Shown: positions 1 through 5,947 of the stretch, in pieces
Numbering within the stretch: position 1 is the first letter of the stretch
How the letters are laid out: each line of letters starts with the position of its first letter
Assembly: GCA_015232485.1 (NCBI GenBank)
Contig: JADFZP010000142.1
Coordinates: forward strand, 1 to 7,749
Direction: 5' to 3'
Length of the DNA: 7,749 nt
From: Alphaproteobacteria bacterium
GTDB taxonomy: Bacteria > Pseudomonadota > Alphaproteobacteria > Rhodospirillales > Magnetospirillaceae
The notes under the pieces: generated by a model
The model's input: only the letters and a program-made list of their open reading frames with translations
Databases searched by the model: none
Told to the model about the DNA's origin: nothing
Translations under genes and position numbers: made by a program

Positions 1-2
1 TC

Positions 3-134
3 GAGAAGGTCGCGCCAAACGAGGCGACCGTCGAATTCGGACTCAAGCTGACCGGCAAAGCTGGCGTGATCCTCGCCTCGGCCGAAACGGAAGGTCACCT
101 GAAAGTGACCCTCAAATGGACGAAGCGCGGATGA
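3..134 (+). CDS. C-terminal end of a Trypco1 (trypsin-co-occurring domain 1) protein, 5'-truncated by the window
   Basis: This is the open end of a gene that enters from the left. Frame 3 gives 43 codons ending in TGA at 132-134. The residues include VEFGLKLTGKAGVILASAE and end HLKVTLKWTKRG. This matches my memory of the end of the small Trypco1 family (also labelled CU044_2847-like): a 'V-FG-K-----G-I' strand, then an alternating strand ending 'VTL-W'. Members are usually about 100-130 residues and are encoded next to trypsin-like or STAND proteins, which is the case here. Their biochemical role is not established; they may be a substrate, an inhibitor or an adaptor of the protease. The stop overlaps the start of the next gene by ATGA, so the two are probably translated from one mRNA. 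Only the C-terminus is visible, so the family call rests on about 40 residues plus context. Confidence 0.7.
   Translation, partial: EKVAPNEATVEFGLKLTGKAGVILASAETEGHLKVTLKWTKRG
131..134 (+). promoter_or_regulatory. ATGA stop/start overlap that sets the protease-STAND start
   Basis: The A of TGA (132-134) and the ATG (131-133) share bases, a typical arrangement for translational coupling. No strong Shine-Dalgarno lies before either candidate start (131 or 116). The protease beta-strand (VVGILRGG) begins only a few residues after 131, which agrees with a short N-terminus. The 116 start cannot be excluded. Confidence 0.55.
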
Positions 135-3007
135 ACCACGAAGCCGTTGTCGGAATTCTGCGCGGCGGGGCGGTGATCGGCGGTGGCTTTCTCGCCGCCC
201 CCGGCGTGGTGCTGACCTGCGCCCATGTGGTTCGGGATGCCCTGGGGCGCAAGACGAACGAGGCGCCCCCCGCCGGCGCCACGGTCCAGGGGGACTTTCC
301 ATGCCACGGGTCGAGAACGTTCACCGCGCGTGTTTCGAGATGGCGCCCGTTCGACCTCGACATCGCGGCCCTGGAAATTGATCGCGAAGCGTCGGCCGAC
401 ATTCGTCCCGCGAAGCTGGCGCCACCAGAAGCCTGCAAAGGCATGGCGTTCGAAGCCTTCGGCTTCCCGAAGAATTTCGAGAGCGGCCGAACCGAACGAG
501 GCGTCGTCTGGGGAACAACGGGCGACGGTCTCCTTGAAATCCGCCCGACCGACAGCCCCAAATGCTTCGTCGAGCAAGGATTCTCCGGCACTCCCGCCAT
601 CGTGAACTTCTCCCCTGTCCGCGACATCAAGGACGAGCGGGTCGTCGGCATGGTGAGCGCGATTGCGCGGGACCACAATCAACTGCTGGCCTATCTCCTG
701 CCCATCCCCGATCTCGAGCGCGGCTGGCCGCCCCTCGCCAAACCCTATCGCGGACTGGCCGCATTCAACGCCGAGTCGGCGCGATGGTTCCGAGGACGCG
801 ACGGCTTCGTCACGGATATTCTGAAAAGGCTCGATAGTGAAGCGGTGGTCGCCATCATCGGCGCCTCGGGGTGCGGCAAGTCGTCCGTCGTGAAGGCCGG
901 CGTCGTTCCGGCCAAACAGAAGGAGGGCTGGCGGATCGCCTCGTGCCGCATCGGAGACAGGCCGCTTCACAACCTCGCGCGAGAACTGGCCGGCCTTCTG
1001 TATCCGGGTGCTGCGGCAGGCGACCGCGCCGATCGCACCAGGTCGCTGGAAACCCTGTTCCGCGACGACATTTCGAGCGCGCTCGACCATGTCGACGAAC
1101 TGCTGCGGGACGCGCCGGTCCTGGTCGTTCTCGATCAGTTCGAGGAACTCGTCACCCTCGCCTCGGACACCGAGCGAGTGGCGTTCGATGGCATACTAAC
1201 GCACCTGAACGAGCATTGCCGCGGGAAGACCGGCCTGCGCGCCGTGCTCACCCTGCGTTCCGACTATGTCGACGCGATCGACGGGCTGGCCTGCGCGCGC
1301 CACCTCCTGAACCCTTCCCGGATACACCTGACCCGGATGACCCGCCCCGAACTGGCCGACGCGGTCCAGGGACCGGCGCGCGAACTCGGCGTCACATTCG
1401 CCGAAGGAGTGGACGGAGACCTGATCGGACAGGTCGACCGAAGCCCCGGCCTGCTGCCTCTGCTGCAATACGCCCTGCACCAACTCTGGCCCACGCAGAA
1501 GGGAGCGGTCATCCCCGCCACCATGCTGACCGCCTGCGGCGGCCTGGAAGGCGTGCTGGGCGAGTGCGCCGACGCGGTGCTGGCGAAGATGGACGATGGC
1601 GATCGCGAGCGCGCGCGCATCCTGTTCACCAGACATCTCGTCACCGTGACCGAGGCCGGCATCGCGCACGACACCAAACGCGCCGCCACCCGAGCGGAAT
1701 TGGGCGAGCTTTGGAACGTCGCCCAGACCTTCGCGGCCGAGGGCACTTGGCTGCTGCTCATCGACCAGGATCGCGCCAATGGCGACGCCACGGTCGAAAT
1801 CCTCCACGAAGCCCTGATTCGCAATTGGGCCACGCTGGCGACTTGGCTGAACGAAGTCCGCGAGCTTCGAGTCTGGGAAAACGACATCCGCCGTCAGATG
1901 GCAACCAGCGGTCCAGACGACATCTGGAGCCCATCCCAGGTCGCGCGGGCCGAGAGCATGCTGGTCCGCCCCGAAATCGCTCCCGAGGTCGAGACGTTCG
2001 CCCGAACCACCCTGGCAAGCACCCGCGCGGCGGACCTCTGGTCAAAGCTGAATGGCTACCACGGTTACGAGGAGGCGATCACATCCCTGCCGTCAATCCC
2101 ATCCAACGTTCGCGATGCGATGATCGGCCGACTGATGAACAGGGTCGACTGCGCCGAAGCGTTCCTGCGATCGGTGAAGCGAACGGCTTACGGACTGTTT
2201 GGAATCGACCCTAAGCGACACAAGCGGGTCGCCGCCTGGATCGCGATGCCGCCGCTCGATGGCGAACCGCATCCACTGCTTCGCGCGCGCTGTCTATTGG
2301 GAATCGTTCTGGACTTGTCCCTTGATGGCGCTTCGCTTCTTTCGGCCCTCCGCGCCACCACCGACCCCGACCAGTGCCAAGCCCTTGGCCAAGCCCTCGC
2401 CGAACAGCCCGACCGCCGCGACGACGCGTTGCGCGAAGCCCTCCGCGCCGCCACCAACCTCGGCCAGTGCCAAGCCCTCGGCCAGGCCCTCGCCGCCCTC
2501 GCCCCAAGCCTCGAACAGCCCGACCGCCGCGCCGACGCGCTGCTCAAATGCGTCCGCCGCGCCACCGCCGGCCCCGACCAGTGCCGAGCCCTCGGCCAAG
2601 CCCTCGCCGCCCTCGCCCCAAGCCTCAAACAGCCCGACCGCCGCGCCGACGCGCTGCTCGAAGCCCTCCGCGCTACCGCCGACCCCGGCCAGTGCCTAGC
2701 CCTCGGCCAAGCCCTCGCCGGCCTTGCCCTGCGTTTTTCCGAGTCACACGGTCTCACTAGTGGCGTTCTGGTCAACCTCTTCGGCGCTCTGCGCCAGCCT
2801 GAGATTAGAGATGTCGAGATTCGGAGGGGGAACCGGCTTAGACCACCATCCGACCCGCTCGCCCAAGTCTTGATGAAGCTTTTCGGCCGAAACACCCTCT
2901 GGGAAGCAATGGAAGTCCTTCAAGCCGCAGTCCCCGAGGCCGACCTCTCGCGGCCGTGGCCGGAGCCGTTCCTCCCCGCCCGCCCCCCTTCGGGCGGAGA
3001 GGTGTGA
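131..3007 (+). CDS. Trypsin-like protease / nSTAND1 NTPase fusion with C-terminal repeats (candidate conflict or immune protein)
   Basis: A 958-residue protein if started at the ATG at 131, which overlaps the upstream stop (ATGA); an in-frame ATG at 116 would add 5 residues. Numbering is from 131. Residues 5-195 are a trypsin-like serine protease: His32 in LTCAHVV, Asp77 in DLDIAALEID, Ser152 in GFSGTP. After a 'PYRGLAAF' linker (about 205-212) comes a STAND NTPase: Walker A GASGCGKSS with Lys250, Walker B VLVVLDQFEEL with Asp335, TLRSDY with Arg376, and winged-helix signature HEALIRNW at 559-566. Residues 600-735 are helical and not assigned. Residues 740-870 hold four copies of a roughly 38-residue repeat, and a tail of about 85 residues follows. 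No signal peptide or membrane segment is seen, so it is likely cytoplasmic. In STAND proteins, ligand sensing by the C-terminal part drives NTP-dependent oligomerisation. I infer that this switches on the protease, probably in defence or programmed death. The target and trigger are unknown. Confidence 0.9.
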   Translation: MNHEAVVGILRGGAVIGGGFLAAPGVVLTCAHVVRDALGRKTNEAPPAGATVQGDFPCHGSRTFTARVSRWRPFDLDIAALEIDREASADIRPAKLAPPEACKGMAFEAFGFPKNFESGRTERGVVWGTTGDGLLEIRPTDSPKCFVEQGFSGTPAIVNFSPVRDIKDERVVGMVSAIARDHNQLLAYLLPIPDLERGWPPLAKPYRGLAAFNAESARWFRGRDGFVTDILKRLDSEAVVAIIGASGCGKSSVVKAGVVPAKQKEGWRIASCRIGDRPLHNLARELAGLLYPGAAAGDRADRTRSLETLFRDDISSALDHVDELLRDAPVLVVLDQFEELVTLASDTERVAFDGILTHLNEHCRGKTGLRAVLTLRSDYVDAIDGLACARHLLNPSRIHLTRMTRPELADAVQGPARELGVTFAEGVDGDLIGQVDRSPGLLPLLQYALHQLWPTQKGAVIPATMLTACGGLEGVLGECADAVLAKMDDGDRERARILFTRHLVTVTEAGIAHDTKRAATRAELGELWNVAQTFAAEGTWLLLIDQDRANGDATVEILHEALIRNWATLATWLNEVRELRVWENDIRRQMATSGPDDIWSPSQVARAESMLVRPEIAPEVETFARTTLASTRAADLWSKLNGYHGYEEAITSLPSIPSNVRDAMIGRLMNRVDCAEAFLRSVKRTAYGLFGIDPKRHKRVAAWIAMPPLDGEPHPLLRARCLLGIVLDLSLDGASLLSALRATTDPDQCQALGQALAEQPDRRDDALREALRAATNLGQCQALGQALAALAPSLEQPDRRADALLKCVRRATAGPDQCRALGQALAALAPSLKQPDRRADALLEALRATADPGQCLALGQALAGLALRFSESHGLTSGVLVNLFGALRQPEIRDVEIRRGNRLRPPSDPLAQVLMKLFGRNTLWEAMEVLQAAVPEADLSRPWPEPFLPARPPSGGEV
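2348..2737 (+). repeat. Tandem array of four ~38-codon repeats inside the protease-STAND gene
   Basis: The motif QC-ALGQALA recurs with its Cys codon at 2375, 2468, 2582 and 2693, spacings of 93, 114 and 111 bases (31, 38 and 37 codons). The full unit reads roughly ALL-ALRA-ADP-QC-ALGQALAALAPSL-QPDRRAD. Copy 1 lacks about 7 residues (the ALAPSL part), and copy 4 degenerates after ALAGLAL. Copies 2 and 3 differ at only 3 of 78 bases across 2468-2545 versus 2582-2659, so they were duplicated or homogenised recently. The pattern of two helices per unit suggests a TPR- or HEAT-like superhelix, which is usual as the sensor or scaffold end of STAND proteins. The strand is strongly C-rich here (C about twice G). 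Confidence 0.85.
2971..3002 (+). terminator. GC-rich hairpin at the tail-to-tail junction (possible two-way terminator)
   Basis: CCTC (2971-2974) pairs with GAGG (2999-3002), and CCGCCC (2976-2981) pairs with GGGCGG (2992-2997), with a one-base mismatch (2975/2998) between the arms and a 10-base loop. It lies in the last codons of the protease-STAND gene and just beyond the stop of the convergent gene. No T-run follows on either strand, so intrinsic termination is only a possibility. Confidence 0.35.
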
Positions 3008-3008
3008 C

Positions 3009-3674
3009 TCAGCGCGGCTGGCCGGGCTGTTCGCCGGTCTGACCCGGCATCTCGGGCACCGCTTCGCCGCCTTCGCGTTCCGGCTGTTCGCCGGGGATGA
3101 TCGACGGGCCGCCGCCGGTCTGTTGGCCGGGGCGTTCGGCTTCGGGGGGGATTTCCGAGATCTGCTGGATCTTGGCCTTGGGCGCGTGCCACATCACGAC
3201 GTGGTAATGCGGCTCGGGCAGGCCGGGATGGCCGGAGTTGAAGGTCACGTCGACCTGGTTGACGCTGCCCGTGCCGGCCGACAGGCCGGTCAGGTTGCGT
3301 TGCTGCTGAAGCTGGGCCATCGGCAGCATGTAGACGGTGCTGAGCAGGGTGCCGTCGCGGTCATAGGCCAGGAACGGGCCGGCCGGCATGGTGTCGGGCT
3401 GGACGTACAGGATGCCCAGGCCGGGCACGAATTCCGGCAGGTCGGTCAGTTCGCTGACCTTCCTGAACTTGCCGCCCGGCGGCGAGCGGCTGACGTCGGC
3501 CTGCTTCTCGCCGGTGATCGACGGCCCGGCGCCCATCGAGGGCTCCTCCGGGGCGGCGGCGCCCTGGGCGGGCGGCTCGCCCTGGGTCTGTTCCTGGGCG
3601 GCCGGATATTGCGCCAGCGCGGCGCCCGACATCAGCAGCAGGGCGGCGGTTGAGGCGTACAAGATGCGTTTCAT
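3009..3674 (-). CDS. Exported protein of unknown function, possibly TTHB210-like (DUF5602)
   Basis: 221 residues. The N-terminus (MKRILYAS, then a hydrophobic stretch to GAALA) is a Sec signal peptide with a likely cut after Ala21 and no lipobox Cys, so the mature protein should be periplasmic or secreted. Residues 22-65 and 175-221 are Pro/Gly/Gln/Glu-rich and probably disordered. They carry related pieces, GAGPSITGEK and GGGPSIIPGEQ. The folded core, about 68-170, reads FVPGLGILYVQPDTMPAGPF, then YDRDGTLLSTVYMLPM, and ends in a His cluster (His149, His156, His158, His163 in GHPGLPEPHYHVVMWHAP). The 'GLG-LY--P---P-GPFL-YD-DG' then 'PHYH' order recalls TTHB210-like domains. This is a weak resemblance from memory. 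The His residues could bind metal (inference). Its Shine-Dalgarno is clear. It lies 76 bases downstream of epmA on the same strand, so read-through from epmA is possible. Confidence 0.85.
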   Translation of the reverse strand: MKRILYASTAALLLMSGAALAQYPAAQEQTQGEPPAQGAAAPEEPSMGAGPSITGEKQADVSRSPPGGKFRKVSELTDLPEFVPGLGILYVQPDTMPAGPFLAYDRDGTLLSTVYMLPMAQLQQQRNLTGLSAGTGSVNQVDVTFNSGHPGLPEPHYHVVMWHAPKAKIQQISEIPPEAERPGQQTGGGPSIIPGEQPEREGGEAVPEMPGQTGEQPGQPR

Positions 3675-3683
3675 CGCGTGTGG

Positions 3684-3690
3684 TCTCCTC
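3684..3690 (-). promoter_or_regulatory. Ribosome binding site of the exported protein
   Basis: On the minus strand GAGGAGA lies 9 bases before the ATG at 3674-3672, a near-ideal Shine-Dalgarno that fixes this start. The rest of the 76-base gap (3675-3750) shows no convincing promoter or strong terminator. Confidence 0.7.
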
Positions 3691-3750
3691 GTGGCAATCC
3701 ACTGCCCTATGGATGCGGCAGGAGGGCGAAAGTTCGCGGCCTCACCCGGA

Positions 3751-4794
3751 TTAGCCCGCCGCCGCCACCGGCGCCCACAGCACGTCCCCGATGTCTTCGG
3801 CGCCGCAGGCCAGCATCACGAGGCGGTCGACGCCCAAGGCGATGCCGGCGCAGTCGGGCAGGCCGGCCTCCAGGGCGGCCAGCAAGTCCTCGTCGATCGG
3901 CCAGCGCAGGCCGTACAGGCGTTCCTTCATCTCCATGTCGGCCTCGAAGCGGCGGCGTTGCTCGGCCGGGTCGGTCAGTTCGCCGAAGGCGTTGGCCAGT
4001 TCGACGCCGCACACATACAGCTCGAAACGTTGCGCGACGCGCGGATCGGCCGGCTCGGGGCGCGACAGGGCGGCCATCGAGACCGGCCAGGAATGCAGGA
4101 TGGTCGCCACGCCGATGCCCAGCCGCGGCTCGACGAATTCGAACATGACGCGGAAGAACACGTCGTCCCAGCTATCGTCTTCGCCGACATGCAGGCCAAG
4201 GCGGCGGGCCTTGGCGGCGAGCGGCGCGGCCTCGGGCGCCCAGGCGTCCGAGATGGTGGACATCAGATCGATGCCGGCCCATTCGCCGAACGCCTCGGCC
4301 ACCGACAGGCGCCGCGCCGGCTGGTTGGGGTCGCAGGTGATGTCGCCGCGCCGATAGGGTTGGCCCCGCGCCACCTCGCGCAGCAGGGCCTCGCAATCAT
4401 CCATCAGGGCGAGCCAGCCTTCGCCGGCCCGGTACCATTCCAGCATGGTGAATTCGGGATGATGGGTGGGCGAGCGCTCGCCATTGCGGAAGGTGCGGGC
4501 CAGTTGGAAGATGCGCGGCAGGCCGGCGGCCAACAGCTTCTTCATCGCGAATTCGGGGCTGGTGTGCAGCCACAGGGTTCGCTCGCCGCCCGACAGCGGT
4601 TCGACCAGACGGGTGGCGAAGGCGGCCAGATGCGGCTCGCAGCCGGGCGCGACTTGCAGGATCGGCGTTTCGACCTCGTCGAAATCGCGCGCCGCGAAAA
4701 AGGCCCGCAAGTCCGCGAGCACCGCCTGACGCCGCTTGAGATTGGCGCGGCGGCGGGCGAACACCTCGGGCCGCCACCATTCTTTGCCGTCCAT
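3751..4794 (-). CDS. epmA: EF-P--(R)-beta-lysine ligase EpmA (PoxA/GenX)
   Basis: 347 residues, slightly longer than E. coli EpmA (325). It is a paralogue of the class II lysyl-tRNA synthetase catalytic core without the N-terminal anticodon-binding OB domain. Family marks in order: VETPILQVAPGCEPHL (41-56), HTSPEFAMKKLLAAG (77-91), motif 2 FRNGERSPTHHPEFTMLEWY with Arg103, RFELYVCGVELANAFGEL (256-273), and motif 3 GIALGVDRLVML with Arg324. EpmA activates (R)-beta-lysine with ATP and attaches it to the conserved lysine of EF-P rather than to a tRNA. The start at 4794 has AAGGAA about 6 bases upstream. It is transcribed divergently from epmB, whose product makes its substrate, with efp next to that. 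LysS is excluded by length and by the missing OB domain. The similar short class II fragments (YadB, EF-P-independent paralogues) do not fit these motifs. Confidence 0.95.
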   Translation of the reverse strand: MDGKEWWRPEVFARRRANLKRRQAVLADLRAFFAARDFDEVETPILQVAPGCEPHLAAFATRLVEPLSGGERTLWLHTSPEFAMKKLLAAGLPRIFQLARTFRNGERSPTHHPEFTMLEWYRAGEGWLALMDDCEALLREVARGQPYRRGDITCDPNQPARRLSVAEAFGEWAGIDLMSTISDAWAPEAAPLAAKARRLGLHVGEDDSWDDVFFRVMFEFVEPRLGIGVATILHSWPVSMAALSRPEPADPRVAQRFELYVCGVELANAFGELTDPAEQRRRFEADMEMKERLYGLRWPIDEDLLAALEAGLPDCAGIALGVDRLVMLACGAEDIGDVLWAPVAAAG

Positions 4795-4842
4795 TCTGGT
4801 TTCCTTTATGTATCCGCACCACCTAATGCCACGGAACGATCA
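4795..4842. promoter_or_regulatory. 48-base divergent gap between epmA and epmB
   Basis: Both genes start outward from this gap. It holds AAGGAA (minus strand, 4806-4801) for epmA and a weak GGAA (4833-4836) for epmB. A/T-richer words (TTTATGTAT at 4806-4814, TAATGC at 4824-4829) could be -10 elements, but no matching -35 is obvious. With so little room, at least one promoter probably lies inside the opposite gene. Confidence 0.35.
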
Positions 4843-5886
4843 ATGAGCCAATCCGCCCGCCCACGCCCCCGCGCCATCCGGCGCGCCGCCGATCTCGTCT
4901 CGGCCGGACTGCTCGACGAGGGGCGGGCCGCCCTGGTCGACAGGGTGGCCGAGCGCTTCGCCCTGGCCATCACACCCGACATGGTCGCGCTGATCGAGCC
5001 CGGCGAGCCGGACGACCCCATCGCGCGGCAATTCGTTCCCAGCGCGGCCGAGCTGGACGAGGCGCCGGGCGAGCGCGCCGACCCGATCGGCGACGACGCC
5101 CTGTCGCCGGTGCCGGGCATCGTGCATCGCTATCCCGACCGGGTCTTGCTGAAACCCCTGCTGGCCTGCCCGGTCCATTGCCGCTTTTGCTTCCGGCGCG
5201 AGGCGCTGGGCGACGGCGGCGCGCTGTCGCCAGCCGAGTTGGAGGCGGCGCTCGACTACATCCGCGCCCGTCCCGAGGTGTGGGAGGTGATCCTGTCGGG
5301 TGGCGATCCGCTGATGCTGTCGCCGGCCCGCCTGTCGGCGATCATGGACGCGCTGGAGGCCATCCCGCATGTCCAGGTGGTGCGCATCCACAGCCGCATC
5401 CCCGCCGTCGAGCCGTCGCGCGTCGACGCCGCGATGGTCGCCGCCTTGAAGCGCTCGAAGGCGGTGTGGCTGGTGCTGCACGCCAACCACCCGCGCGAGA
5501 TGACCGAAGCCTGCCGCGCCGCCTGCGCCCGGCTGGTCGATGGCGGCGTGGCCATGCTGGGCCAGACGGTGCTGCTGGCCGGCGTCAACGACGACGCGGC
5601 GGTGTTGGAGGCGCTGTTCCGCGCCATGGTGGCCACCCGCATCAAGCCCTATTACCTGCATCATGGCGATCTGGTGCGCGGCACCGCCCATTTCCGCACC
5701 GGCCTGGACGAGGGCCGCGGGCTGGTCAAATCGTTGCGCGGCCGCATCTCGGGGCTGTGCCAACCGACCTATGTGCTGGACATTCCGGGCGGCCACGGAA
5801 AGGTGCCGATCGGCCCCGACCATCTGCGCGACGGCCTGGTCGAAGACTGGCGTGGCGAGAGGCATCCCTATCCCCCGGTTGCCTGA
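4843..5886 (+). CDS. epmB: EF-P beta-lysylation protein EpmB (lysine 2,3-aminomutase family, radical SAM/PLP)
   Basis: 347 residues; E. coli EpmB has 342. It converts (S)-alpha-lysine to (R)-beta-lysine for EpmA. The radical-SAM [4Fe-4S] motif CxxxCxxC is Cys109, Cys113, Cys116 (CPVHCRFC), followed by FRRE. SGGDPL at 152-157 is the SAM-binding loop. HSRIP (183-187), HANHP (213-217) and KPYYLHHGD (268-276) follow. Asp276 and Asp313 match the lysine-binding acids of the aminomutase family, and PGGHGK carries the presumed PLP lysine, Lys320. The ATG at 4843 is chosen because the protein begins there in the usual family manner. The same frame is open far upstream, but that part is antisense to epmA. 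The short C-terminus without the large extension of clostridial lysine 2,3-aminomutase, together with the neighbours, favours EpmB over catabolic KamA. Confidence 0.95.
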   Translation: MSQSARPRPRAIRRAADLVSAGLLDEGRAALVDRVAERFALAITPDMVALIEPGEPDDPIARQFVPSAAELDEAPGERADPIGDDALSPVPGIVHRYPDRVLLKPLLACPVHCRFCFRREALGDGGALSPAELEAALDYIRARPEVWEVILSGGDPLMLSPARLSAIMDALEAIPHVQVVRIHSRIPAVEPSRVDAAMVAALKRSKAVWLVLHANHPREMTEACRAACARLVDGGVAMLGQTVLLAGVNDDAAVLEALFRAMVATRIKPYYLHHGDLVRGTAHFRTGLDEGRGLVKSLRGRISGLCQPTYVLDIPGGHGKVPIGPDHLRDGLVEDWRGERHPYPPVA

Positions 5887-5887
5887 G

Positions 5888-5914
5888 GCGGCGGTAACTG
5901 CTAAGAACCGCCGC
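5888..5914 (+). other. Perfect 8-bp inverted repeat in the epmB-efp gap
   Basis: GCGGCGGT (5888-5895) and ACCGCCGC (5907-5914) pair fully around an 11-base loop, starting two bases after the epmB stop. No T-run follows, so it is not a standard intrinsic terminator. It could be an mRNA-stabilising 3' end, a partial terminator or attenuator before efp, or the top of the efp leader. The rest of the 61-base gap shows nothing else clear. Confidence 0.55.
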
Positions 5915-5947
5915 GACCCTTCCATCCCGACAAAAACACGGTTGAAC

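Noticed and set aside
95..1090. A 331-codon minus-strand frame opposite the protease and NTPase domains
   Set aside because: It is a shadow of the strong + strand gene with its catalytic motifs. The translated protein looks random and has no supporting start site.
871..2214. A 447-codon + strand frame in another phase inside the protease-STAND gene
   Set aside because: It is Arg/Pro-rich, typical of an out-of-phase reading of GC-rich coding DNA, and overlaps Walker A/B and the winged helix in the true frame.
2348..2737. The repeat array as a possible CRISPR or noncoding satellite
   Set aside because: Units are multiples of three, keep the reading frame, encode a consistent amino-acid pattern and have no unique spacers.
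2188..2895. Long minus-strand frames opposite the repeat array, with repeated Ala/Arg-rich motifs
   Set aside because: The repetition simply mirrors the coding repeats on the + strand; GC-rich codons suppress stops on the other strand.
3751..4794. Lysyl-tRNA synthetase (lysS) as the identity of the minus-strand synthetase-like gene
   Set aside because: It is too short and lacks the N-terminal anticodon-binding domain; sequence motifs and the epmB/efp neighbours point to EpmA.
3388..4842. An open frame of 832 codons running into epmB, which would extend EpmB by 485 residues
   Set aside because: The extra part is antisense to epmA and to the exported-protein gene, has low-complexity GC-rich composition and no family match. 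EpmB is complete from ATG 4843 with the expected length.
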